Part shown: piece by piece, positions 1 to 6,116 of the stretch
Layout: every line of letters starts with the position of its first letter
Numbering within the stretch: position 1 is the stretch's first letter
NCBI GenBank assembly: GCA_017529085.1
Contig: JAFXOC010000439.1
Coordinates: 1-9,596, forward strand
Source: Selenomonadaceae bacterium
GTDB taxonomy: Bacteria > Bacillota > Negativicutes > Selenomonadales > Selenomonadaceae
DNA: 9,596 bases
Direction: 5' to 3'
Made by a program: the position numbers and the translations under genes
The notes under the pieces: generated by a model
What the model saw: the letters and a program-made list of their open reading frames with translations, nothing else
Database searches by the model: none
Told to the model about the DNA's origin: nothing

Positions 1-255
1 CCTGCGGAGGAATTAAACATTGCGGCTACTTATAACTTGGTCTATAACGCAGTATTTCTGATTGAACGAGGATTCGGCAGCGTTCTAAGTTTTAAAGGCT
101 TGATACCGACAGAAAGAAAAAGCGAAGAAGGTATCGTATTTCGTCCTCTTTTTCCGAAATTACTGTCAAACAATTACATAGTGTGGAAAAAAGGTCAACT
201 CTTTTCCCGCGCAGGTCAAATGGTTCTAAACTGCTTTGAAGAAACATTTGCTTAA
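1..255 (+). CDS. LysR-family transcriptional regulator, C-terminal end (5' truncated)
   Basis: The frame is open from the first base and encodes 84 residues ending at TAA 253-255; the gene's start lies outside the window. The visible part looks like the end of a LysR effector-binding domain. It has a short helix-forming stretch followed by GFGSVLSFKGLI, then a strand with FRPLFPKL, then a closing strand and helix (YIVWKKGQ ... AGQMVLNCFEETF), the usual finish of this fold. The DNA-binding helix-turn-helix and most of the inducer pocket are missing, so the ligand cannot be guessed. The gene lies 120 bp upstream of, and co-directional with, an MFS transporter. The gap holds two T-N11-A dyads, so this regulator probably controls that transporter. 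The family call is by pattern of the C-terminus only and is moderately sure. Confidence 0.72.
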   Translation, partial: PAEELNIAATYNLVYNAVFLIERGFGSVLSFKGLIPTERKSEEGIVFRPLFPKLLSNNYIVWKKGQLFSRAGQMVLNCFEETFA

Positions 256-263
256 ATTTTATT

Positions 264-278
264 ATGCTAGAAAAGCAT
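264..278 (+). promoter_or_regulatory. Candidate LysR recognition box, distal site
   Basis: Perfect dyad ATGCT-N5-AGCAT containing the T-N11-A pattern of LysR-type regulators (T265 to A277). Its centre (271) is about 66 bp before the predicted transporter transcription start near 337, which is where LysR recognition sites usually lie. It follows the regulator's stop codon by 9 bp. Confidence 0.5.
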
Positions 279-286
279 TGTTTATC

Positions 287-301
287 ATACAAACTAAGTA
301 T
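287..301 (+). promoter_or_regulatory. Candidate LysR activation box, proximal site
   Basis: Dyad ATAC-N7-GTAT, again with T-N11-A (T288 to A300). It lies 23 bp centre-to-centre from the first box, about two helical turns, and abuts the -35 hexamer at 302. That placement is typical of a LysR activation site that touches RNA polymerase. Confidence 0.45.
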
Positions 302-330
302 TTGCAATAATAACGCCCCTATTTTATAAT
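302..330 (+). promoter_or_regulatory. Predicted promoter of the MFS transporter-hydrolase operon
   Basis: The -35 TTGCAA (302-307), a 17-bp spacer and a perfect consensus -10 TATAAT (325-330). Transcription would begin near 337, giving a leader of about 39 nt before the TTG start at 376. The -35 directly follows the proximal LysR-like box. This is a sequence match only, though both hexamers and the spacer are good. Confidence 0.6.
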
Positions 331-369
331 AAGCCCAACAAATAAAACGCTTATTAAAGAATAGGGGCG
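314..369 (+). promoter_or_regulatory. Long hairpin masking the transporter Shine-Dalgarno
   Basis: Arms 314-334 and 349-369 pair as CGCCCCTATT/AATAGGGGCG plus AATAAGC/GCTTATT, joined by a 4-nt segment with one mismatch and one G-T pair; the loop is 14 nt. The 3' arm contains the only Shine-Dalgarno-like sequence (AGGGGCG, 363-369) for the TTG start at 376. A T-run (373-377) follows at once, so the element can also act as an intrinsic terminator for read-through from the regulator gene. A transcript from the internal promoter starts near 337 and would lack the 5' arm. Confidence 0.6.
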
Positions 370-375
370 ATATTT

Positions 376-1554
376 TTGGATAAAAAAGGTTTGTTAGTAT
401 TTATACTTATGACGGGAGTTTTTGGAATTTTAAATACCGAAATGGGATTTATAGGAATACTTCCATATATCGCAGACTATTACGATGTGACAATCGTTCG
501 CGCCGGGCTATTAATCAGTTTGTTTGCTTTAGGCGTCGCAGTAGCGGGTCCTACAATGCCTCTTTTTTGTTCGCGTTTTAACAGAAAGTATTTGATGCTT
601 TTTACGTTGGGACTTTTTACTGTTTGCAATATCGTTTCCGTATTTGCGGAAAATTTTAATTTATTGTTAGCTGTTAGGGTATTGCCGGCTTTTTTCCACC
701 CGGTATACTGTTCCATGGCGTTTACTGTGGCGGCAATGCTTGCAAAACACGGCGAAGCGCCGAAAAACGTCGCAAAGATAAATATCGGCGTGTCGGCGGG
801 AATGGTTGTCGGCGTGCCTATCAGCAATTTTCTTGCGGAACAGTTTTCGCTTGCGGCTTCAGTGTCATTTTTTGCGGTAGTTACGGCGGCGGCATTTTTC
901 GCAACATTGTTCTTTGTTCCTTCTATGCCGGTGAAAGAACGGTTAAGTTACGGCAATCAACTTTCCATATTGAAAAAACCAATGCTTTGGGCTTCTATCG
1001 TCGCTGTAATTTTCTTGAACGGCTCCATTTTCGGCGTGTTTAATTATTTGGCGGATTATCTTTCGACTGTTTCGGGGCTTATGCCGACGCTTGTCAGCGT
1101 TATGCTGTTTGTGTACGGAGTGTGCAATATTTTTGGCAGTATCTTAGCGGGAAATTTATTAACGGCGCGTCCGTTTCAAACCGTAAAAATTTTCCCATTC
1201 GCAGTAGCAGCCTTATACTTGCTTTTGTTTTACGGTGGCAACGCTTGGCCTTTAATGGCTGTTCTCACTGTTATTTGGGGACTTTTGGGAGGAATAAACG
1301 CAAACATCAATCAATTTTGGATTTCCCGCGCGGCGCCGGAAGCTCCCGATTTTGCAAACGGACTATTTTTAACGGCGGCGAATTTAGGTTGCGTATTCGG
1401 TACGGCTTTTGGCGGACTTTTGATTGATGAATTTGGTATGAGTTTTGTAATTTTTTGCGGCGTAATATTTAGCGCGGTGGCGGCGATTATTTTATTCGGT
1501 CAATGTCGTCATACTTCGGTAAATATGACAAAACAAAATTTTGCGGCACAATAA
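376..1554 (+). CDS. MFS transporter, DHA1 (drug:H+ antiporter-like) family
   Basis: This 392-residue polytopic membrane protein has the length and hydrophobicity of a 12-helix major facilitator. Helix 1 (about residues 5-32) is followed by the TM2-TM3 loop around residues 62-72 (FCSRFNRKYLM), a degenerate form of MFS motif A. A glycine-rich stretch in TM5 (GVSAGMVVGVP, near residue 138) matches the DHA1 motif C of proton antiporters. The centre (about residues 185-200) is a polar cytoplasmic loop, and the second half repeats the six-helix pattern. It probably exports a small compound by proton antiport, as AraJ/YdhP-like proteins are thought to do; the substrate is unknown. The TTG at 376 is used because it follows AGGGGCG at 363-369 with good spacing and leaves a short cytoplasmic lysine-rich N-terminus; an ATG at 409 would cut into helix 1. 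A LysR gene precedes it and a secreted hydrolase follows after 14 bp. Confidence 0.88.
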   Translation: MDKKGLLVFILMTGVFGILNTEMGFIGILPYIADYYDVTIVRAGLLISLFALGVAVAGPTMPLFCSRFNRKYLMLFTLGLFTVCNIVSVFAENFNLLLAVRVLPAFFHPVYCSMAFTVAAMLAKHGEAPKNVAKINIGVSAGMVVGVPISNFLAEQFSLAASVSFFAVVTAAAFFATLFFVPSMPVKERLSYGNQLSILKKPMLWASIVAVIFLNGSIFGVFNYLADYLSTVSGLMPTLVSVMLFVYGVCNIFGSILAGNLLTARPFQTVKIFPFAVAALYLLLFYGGNAWPLMAVLTVIWGLLGGINANINQFWISRAAPEAPDFANGLFLTAANLGCVFGTAFGGLLIDEFGMSFVIFCGVIFSAVAAIILFGQCRHTSVNMTKQNFAAQ

Positions 1555-1558
1555 GGAG
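1553..1558 (+). promoter_or_regulatory. Shine-Dalgarno fixing the hydrolase start
   Basis: AAGGAG overlaps the TAA of the transporter and lies 10 nt before the ATG at 1569. It excludes a longer in-frame reading from 1503 that would begin inside the transporter gene and bury the signal peptide. Confidence 0.7.
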
Positions 1559-1568
1559 CGTGTTTTGT

Positions 1569-2687
1569 ATGAAATTTTTTGGCAAAAAGAAAGTTATGCT
1601 AGTCTTAACGGCTATTTTAACTAGCAGCGTTATTTGCAGCGACGTCAATGCGGCCAATACAGCATTGACGAGCGCAGAAAGGAGCGGCGAGAGAATGATT
1701 CAGAACGAAAAACTTTCTCTTACAGAAGAGTGGGATAAGGTATTTCCCAAAAGCAATAAAGTAAATCACAGCAAGGTGACGTTTGTCAATCGCTACGGTA
1801 TCACGTTGGCGGCGGATTTATATGAGCCTAAAAACGTTAAAGGCAAACTTCCCGCGATTGCGATAAGCGGTCCGTTTGGCGCAGTAAAAGAGCAATCATC
1901 CGGACTTTATGCAGAGGAAATGGCAGAACGAGGATTTATCACTGTCGCCTTTGATCCGTCTTTTACGGGTGAAAGCGGCGGTCATCCTCGTTATGTTGCT
2001 TCGCCCGACATTAACACGGAGGATTTTTCTGCGGCTGTGGATTTTCTTTCGGTTCAGGATAACGTGGACAAGGAGCGTATCGGTATTATTGGAATATGCG
2101 GCTTTGGAGGTTTTGCCTTAAATGCGGCGGCGATTGACACCAGAATAAAAGCCACAGTAGCGTCAACAATGTACGATATGAGCCGCGTAACTGCCAACGG
2201 TTATTTTGATTATACAAAAGATGAGAAGACAATAAAAAAAGAGCGCATGGAGATGCGTAAAACTCTAAACGCTCAGCGTACAGAAGATTATAAAAAAGGC
2301 GCATACAAAAGCGCGGGCGGCGTAATTGATCCACTTCCTTCAAATGCTCCGCAGTTTGTAAAGGATTATTACGATTACTACAAGACAAAACGCGGTTTTC
2401 ATCCGCGTTCTTTAAACTCTAATAACGGCTGGAACGTTACGTCTTCGCTTTCCTTTATGAACATGCCTCTTCTTTCATATAGCGATGAAATTCAAAGCGC
2501 GGTGCTTCTCATTCATGGCGAAAAAGCTCATTCTCGTTACTTTAGCGAAGACGCATTTAAAAAATTAAAAGGGAAAAATAAAGAGCTTATGATTATTCCG
2601 GCCGCATCACATACCGACTTATACGATCAAAAAAACATTATTCCATTTGATACGTTGGAAAAGTTTTTCAACGCTAATCTGAAATGA
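1569..2687 (+). CDS. Secreted alpha/beta hydrolase (YcjY/dienelactone hydrolase-like)
   Basis: The product has 372 residues. A Sec signal peptide is clear: lysines at 6-8, a hydrophobic core at about 9-22, and a likely cleavage near VNA-A at 28-29. The mature part has an alpha/beta hydrolase fold. The central strand ends in the nucleophile elbow GICGFGG (175-181), with Cys177 where most relatives have Ser; Cys nucleophiles are known in dienelactone hydrolases. HGEKAHSRYF (316-325) follows a late strand, and the expected catalytic His is His348 in ASHTDLYD (346-353). I could not assign the acid residue with confidence. Family members are annotated as esterases or dienelactone hydrolase-like, and the substrate here is unknown. 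It is the second gene of an operon with the MFS transporter, so the pair may process and export or detoxify the same compound; that is inference. The strong terminator at 2708-2777 ends the unit. Confidence 0.82.
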   Translation: MKFFGKKKVMLVLTAILTSSVICSDVNAANTALTSAERSGERMIQNEKLSLTEEWDKVFPKSNKVNHSKVTFVNRYGITLAADLYEPKNVKGKLPAIAISGPFGAVKEQSSGLYAEEMAERGFITVAFDPSFTGESGGHPRYVASPDINTEDFSAAVDFLSVQDNVDKERIGIIGICGFGGFALNAAAIDTRIKATVASTMYDMSRVTANGYFDYTKDEKTIKKERMEMRKTLNAQRTEDYKKGAYKSAGGVIDPLPSNAPQFVKDYYDYYKTKRGFHPRSLNSNNGWNVTSSLSFMNMPLLSYSDEIQSAVLLIHGEKAHSRYFSEDAFKKLKGKNKELMIIPAASHTDLYDQKNIIPFDTLEKFFNANLK

Positions 2688-2707
2688 TGTCTATAGTCAG
2701 CAACAAT

Positions 2708-2777
2708 AACAATTGTGCTTGCTTTGACTTTCCTACCCGAAAACCGGGAAAGTTAAAACAAGCACAATTGTTTTTTT
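2708..2777 (+). terminator. Intrinsic terminator after the hydrolase gene
   Basis: Fourteen-bp perfect outer stem (2708-2721 with 2759-2772), an inner stem ACTTTCC/GGAAAGT (2727-2733 with 2747-2753), and a run of seven T (2771-2777) at the base of the 3' arm. It separates the transporter-hydrolase operon from the dnaK block. Confidence 0.88.
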
Positions 2778-2933
2778 CGCAAATCAATAAACATTTTTCA
2801 CCACAACCGAATACAAAGGACAGAAAGAATTCAATGAGGTGTTAGCCGCGATAAATCTCCACTCTCGAAAGGTGAAAGGTCTTGTGAACAGTAACATAAA
2901 TTTTTATCCAAAAAAGGATTTTAAATTTTTTCG
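2778..2933 (+). other. Intergenic region upstream of the dnaK promoter, no gene seen
   Basis: No credible coding frame and no recognised RNA family. The pair TTTCACC (2797-2803) and GGTGAAA (2871-2877) could close a long loop, and AAATTT/ATCC...GGAT/AAATTT (about 2898-2929) forms an imperfect dyad just before the -35. Neither matches a known riboswitch or the CIRCE heat-shock operator. Confidence 0.4.
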
Positions 2934-2962
2934 TTGAATAACTGTAGTGTGGGCATTATAAA
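2934..2962 (+). promoter_or_regulatory. Predicted promoter of the dnaK-vWA-sheath block
   Basis: The -35 TTGAAT (2934-2939), a spacer of 17 bp, and -10 TATAAA (2957-2962), close to the sigma-A consensus. The transcript would start near 2970, leaving an AT-rich leader of about 98 nt before the dnaK ATG. Confidence 0.55.
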
Positions 2963-2981
2963 AAATACGTTATAAAAAATA
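2956..2981 (+). repeat. 12-bp direct repeat at the dnaK promoter
   Basis: TTATAAAAAATA occurs at 2956-2967 and again at 2970-2981, 14 bp apart; a shorter copy TTATAAAAA starts at 3000. The first copy includes the -10 element. It may be a binding site for a regulator, a second -10, or simply AT-rich leader sequence. Confidence 0.4.
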
Positions 2982-3055
2982 TCCAAATGTAAAGATTTTT
3001 TATAAAAAGCTTAATTTAAGTTGATATTATGTTGATTTTTTCGAAAAAAAAATAT

Positions 3056-3064
3056 GGGGGGAAG
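3056..3064 (+). promoter_or_regulatory. Shine-Dalgarno fixing the dnaK start
   Basis: The purine run GGGGGGAAG lies just before the ATG at 3068, whose product begins MSKVIGIDLG as in typical DnaK. An in-frame ATG at 3029 has no Shine-Dalgarno and would add 13 non-conserved residues. Confidence 0.7.
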
Positions 3065-3067
3065 AGA

Positions 3068-4870
3068 ATGTCAAAAGTTATAGGAATTGATTTAGGTACC
3101 ACAAATTCCTGCGTAGCCGTTGTGGAAGGCGGAGAGGCGACGGTTATAACCAATCCGGAAGGCGGTCGCACAACTCCTTCCGTGGTGGGGTTTAAGAAAA
3201 ACGGCGAACGGCTTATCGGTCAGCTTGCAAGAAGACAAGCCGTTTCAAATCCCGACCGTACGGTGGAATTTATAAAGCGTCACATGGGGGAAGCCGGTTA
3301 TAAGGTAAATATCGGCGATAAATCTTATACGCCTCCCGAGATTTCCGCCATGATTTTACAAAAGTTAAAAGCGGATGCAGAAAGCTTTTTGGGGGAAACC
3401 GTAACTCAAGCCGTAATCACGGTACCGGCGTATTTTAACGATGGACAGCGGCAAGCTACAAAAGACGCGGGAAAAATTGCGGGACTTGAAGTGCTTCGCA
3501 TTATAAACGAGCCTACTGCTGCGGCGCTTGCTTACGGATTAAACAAAGACAGCGACGAAAAAATATTGGTCTTTGACTTAGGTGGCGGCACTTTTGACGT
3601 AACAATTTTGGAACTTAGCGACAATGTTTTTGAGGTGCTTTCCACAAGCGGCGATACAAAACTTGGCGGTTACGATTTCGATAAAGCTATTTTTGATTGG
3701 TTGGTTGAAGATTTCAAAAAGGAAAACGACATAGATTTATCAAAAGATCCAATGGCGGCGCAACGTCTTATGGAAGCGGCGGAAAAGGCGAAGATAGAGC
3801 TTTCCAATATGCAAGAAACAAGCATAAACCTGCCTTTTATAGCTGTTGATTCCGACGGTCCTAAAAATTTAGACGTGTCTTTGACAAGGGCAAAATTTGA
3901 CGCTCTCACCGAAAATTTGGTTGCTCGAACAATGGGACCTGTCGAGCAGGCGATGAAAGACGCGAACGTAACTGCGAAAGACATCGATAAGGTTATATTG
4001 GTCGGAGGTTCGTCAAGGATTCCCGCCGTTCAGGCTTCTATTAAGAAGTTTGTGGATAAGGAGCCGTCGAAGAGCATTAATCCCGACGAATGCGTAGCGA
4101 CCGGGGCGGCGCTTCAAGGCGGCGTGCTTGCGGGCGAAGTTAAGACCGATTTGACCCTTTTAGACGTTACAAGTTTGTCTTTAGGTATAGAAACTGCCGG
4201 CGGCGTGTTCACCGTGCTTATTCCAAGAAATACGACCATTCCTTGCACGGAGAGTCAAGAATTTTCCACGGCGGTTGACAATCAATCTTCCGTTGAAGTT
4301 CATGTTTTGCAGGGCGAACGCAAAATGGCGGCGGACAATATGAGCATGGGAAAATTCACTCTCACCGATATTCCTCCCGCGCCTAGAAGAGTGCCTCGCA
4401 TTAAGGTTACGTTTGATATAGATGCGGACGGTATCGTTAAAGTTTCCGCAAAAGATATGGGGACGGGACGCGAACAGAAAATCGTTATCAAATCCGACAG
4501 CGGGATGAGCAAGGACGATATAAACCGAATGGTGGCAGAAGCTGCGGCTCATGCGGAGGAAGATAAGAAGCGTCAAGAAACCGTAGAGGTGAAAAACAAG
4601 GCGGACGCTTTGTTATATCAGGCGGAAAAGAGTCTTAAAGATTTGGGCGAAAAAGCGGGCGCAGAGCTTTCGGGCAAGGTTAAGGCGGCGATAGATAAAT
4701 TAAGAACCGCAATAGAAGACGGCGATGGCGACAAGATTACAAAGGCAGTGGAAGAGCTTAAAAACCCGCTTTATGAAATGACAACGGTGGCTTATAAGCA
4801 AGATGATGCGCCAAAAGCGGAACAATCTGCCGAAAATACTGAAAATGCCGAAGCGCAAGTTGAAGAATGA
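3068..4870 (+). CDS. dnaK: Hsp70 chaperone DnaK (probable system-dedicated copy)
   Basis: The product is a 600-residue cytoplasmic ATP-dependent chaperone. The nucleotide-binding domain (about 1-360) has the phosphate-1 loop IGIDLGTTNSC (5-15), VPAYFNDGQRQATKDAG (119-135), NEPTAAALAYG (147-157), phosphate-2 DLGGGTFD (170-177) and the adenosine motif LVGGSSRIP (311-319). It lacks the insertion of Gram-negative DnaK near residue 75, as in Bacillus. The substrate-binding domain follows (about 370-600). Oddities: the interdomain linker reads DLTLLD (361-366) instead of the usual DVLLLD, Ser369 replaces the nearly invariant Pro of DVTPLSLG, and the tail ends in AEAQVEE without the common DAEYEEV-type terminus. 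It has no hrcA or grpE neighbour and no CIRCE operator. The gene overlaps the vWA gene by 4 bp and sits in a block with sheath, tube and J-domain genes, so I infer a paralogue serving that system. That it is an Hsp70 is certain; that it is a second copy is not. Confidence 0.95.
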   Translation: MSKVIGIDLGTTNSCVAVVEGGEATVITNPEGGRTTPSVVGFKKNGERLIGQLARRQAVSNPDRTVEFIKRHMGEAGYKVNIGDKSYTPPEISAMILQKLKADAESFLGETVTQAVITVPAYFNDGQRQATKDAGKIAGLEVLRIINEPTAAALAYGLNKDSDEKILVFDLGGGTFDVTILELSDNVFEVLSTSGDTKLGGYDFDKAIFDWLVEDFKKENDIDLSKDPMAAQRLMEAAEKAKIELSNMQETSINLPFIAVDSDGPKNLDVSLTRAKFDALTENLVARTMGPVEQAMKDANVTAKDIDKVILVGGSSRIPAVQASIKKFVDKEPSKSINPDECVATGAALQGGVLAGEVKTDLTLLDVTSLSLGIETAGGVFTVLIPRNTTIPCTESQEFSTAVDNQSSVEVHVLQGERKMAADNMSMGKFTLTDIPPAPRRVPRIKVTFDIDADGIVKVSAKDMGTGREQKIVIKSDSGMSKDDINRMVAEAAAHAEEDKKRQETVEVKNKADALLYQAEKSLKDLGEKAGAELSGKVKAAIDKLRTAIEDGDGDKITKAVEELKNPLYEMTTVAYKQDDAPKAEQSAENTENAEAQVEE

Positions 4871-5976
4871 TGGGTAAAAAAATAGCGAAAGCAATCGCAA
4901 AAATCTCTTTGTTATTCTTTATTTCTGCGGTAGTTGCTTTATCTTTTTCAAGCGAGGGTTTATGCAGGGAATATGTTTTTTTGCTGGACAAGAGTTATTC
5001 GATGAATGATTCCGATCCGCAGAAAAAAGCGATTGTCGCGATAAAATCCATGCTTGGTTTCTTAAAGGAAGAAGATAAAGCGGCGGTATATGCTTTTGGC
5101 ACGGATGTAGAGGAGTTGTATCCCTTATCCTTCGTAAAGAGTCAGCCAAATTTTTCCGAAATAAACTACGCGGGCTATACGAACACCGGCGAAGCGGCTA
5201 AAAGGGCTCTTGCAGTCCTTAAAAACGAAAGCGACCCGAAGAGAAACGTAGTTATCATAACCGACGGGGAAATAATGTTGCCCTCAAAGGAAGGCACTCT
5301 TATTTCGGCGCAGGAATTTGCGGCGGCCATGGAAGGGTTTTCAAGGGAAAAAATTCCCGTATATATCTTCACTCTCCCTATGGAAAAAGAGGAAGATTAT
5401 TACTCCATATACAGCGGTTATGCAAAGTCTATTCCCGTGACGGAAGAAACATTGCTTGCAAAAGCCGAAGAATTTATGCAGAGCGAGGTAAAAGAACCCG
5501 AACCGAAGCCGGTTTCCTATACTGAAAAAATTAAAGACGAATGGGAAACAGAGAAAAAATTATTGCCTTATGTGTTGGGCGCGATAGTTTTGTTAGTCTT
5601 GGCGATATTGTCATGGCGAAAATTGAGAGATTTTACCAACGCTCTTTACAGCGGAAAGCTAATCGTTCGGGTGGACGAGGACGAGTCTAAACCATATGTG
5701 TACGATTTGCTTCGTCATGGCGGTGAAAGATTGACTCTTCATAAAATTTTACGGGATTTGGGTATTTTTGCGAACTTTGAAGGATCGGAAAAACTGGTTT
5801 TTAGCCCTTCAAAAAGCGGGGTCTATCTTTTAAACGACTCTAACGCGACGGTGACGCGAAAAGGCGAAATTTTATTGAAAGGTGAAACATTTGAGGTTTT
5901 GTCTAACGAACGCATTCATATAGCTTTCGAAGAACGCGAAGTAGATTTAATATATAAAACTTTAAAACCAAATTAA
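4867..5976 (+). CDS. Membrane-anchored von Willebrand factor A domain protein with FHA-like cytoplasmic tail
   Basis: The product has 369 residues. A lysine-rich N-terminus and hydrophobic stretch (about 12-29) form a signal peptide; there is no lipobox. A vWA domain (about 35-205) carries an intact metal-ion-dependent adhesion site: DKSYS (Asp41, Ser43, Ser45), a Thr in YTNTGEA (Thr105/Thr107), and TDG at 132-134. A charged linker leads to one transmembrane helix (about 233-249) followed by WRKLR, so the vWA part should face the cell exterior or periplasm and the C-terminus the cytoplasm. Residues 259-363 are beta-rich (LIVRVD, KLVFSP, GVYLLND, GEILLKGE, RIHIAFEE, VDLIY) and resemble an FHA-type sandwich, though this is a weak match. 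It starts in an ATGA overlap with dnaK, so the two are probably translationally coupled. vWA domains bind protein partners through a metal ion; here it may tie a surface event to the chaperone and sheath proteins. The partner is unknown. The second ATG at 4870 is an alternative start. Confidence 0.8.
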   Translation: MMGKKIAKAIAKISLLFFISAVVALSFSSEGLCREYVFLLDKSYSMNDSDPQKKAIVAIKSMLGFLKEEDKAAVYAFGTDVEELYPLSFVKSQPNFSEINYAGYTNTGEAAKRALAVLKNESDPKRNVVIITDGEIMLPSKEGTLISAQEFAAAMEGFSREKIPVYIFTLPMEKEEDYYSIYSGYAKSIPVTEETLLAKAEEFMQSEVKEPEPKPVSYTEKIKDEWETEKKLLPYVLGAIVLLVLAILSWRKLRDFTNALYSGKLIVRVDEDESKPYVYDLLRHGGERLTLHKILRDLGIFANFEGSEKLVFSPSKSGVYLLNDSNATVTRKGEILLKGETFEVLSNERIHIAFEEREVDLIYKTLKPN

Positions 5977-5995
5977 AAATCAAAAGTTGTTAAAG

Positions 5996-6074
5996 TTTTT
6001 TCTTTTCTCTTTTTCTTTGTTACTTTATTTTCTCTTTTCTTTTTTACAAAAAAGAAAAGAGAAAAAGAAAGTAA
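5996..6074 (+). repeat. Mirror-repeat / hairpin tract with perfect triplex potential
   Basis: A pyrimidine tract (5996-6018; pattern T6-C-T4-C-T-C-T5-C-T3) is followed by a hairpin. The arms 6028-6045 and 6048-6065 pair perfectly, and TTACTTT (6020-6026) with AAAGTAA (6068-6074) extend the stem past a small internal loop. The 23-nt pyrimidine tract matches the purine arm 6048-6070 base for base in parallel orientation, as needed for T.A and C+.G Hoogsteen pairing. No T-run follows the hairpin on either strand, so it is not a standard terminator. Confidence 0.75.
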
Positions 6075-6101
6075 GAGCTGACGGGTAAGACACAGCTAAG
6101 A

Positions 6102-6108
6102 TAAGGAG
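6102..6108 (+). promoter_or_regulatory. Shine-Dalgarno fixing a TTG start for the sheath-like gene
   Basis: TAAGGAG lies 8 nt before the TTG at 6117. The in-frame GTG at 6108 overlaps the Shine-Dalgarno itself and has none of its own, so it is not the start. Confidence 0.75.
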
Positions 6109-6116
6109 TGATTTGT

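Noticed and set aside
1503..1568. Upstream in-frame start for the hydrolase
   Set aside because: It lies inside the transporter gene and would bury the signal peptide; AAGGAG at 1553-1558 points to 1569.
2838..2870. Possible CIRCE heat-shock operator upstream of dnaK
   Set aside because: TTAGC and CACTC are both present, but the spacing and the inverted GAGTGCTAA half are wrong, so there is no dyad.
3029..3067. Upstream in-frame ATG as the dnaK start
   Set aside because: It has no Shine-Dalgarno, the added residues are not conserved, and the ATG at 3068 has a purine-rich site and the standard MSKVIGIDLG start.
5996..6074. Intrinsic terminator after the vWA gene
   Set aside because: The hairpin is strong, but neither strand has a T-run directly after the 3' arm.
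6108..6116. GTG start for the sheath-like gene
   Set aside because: The codon overlaps the Shine-Dalgarno that serves the TTG at 6117.
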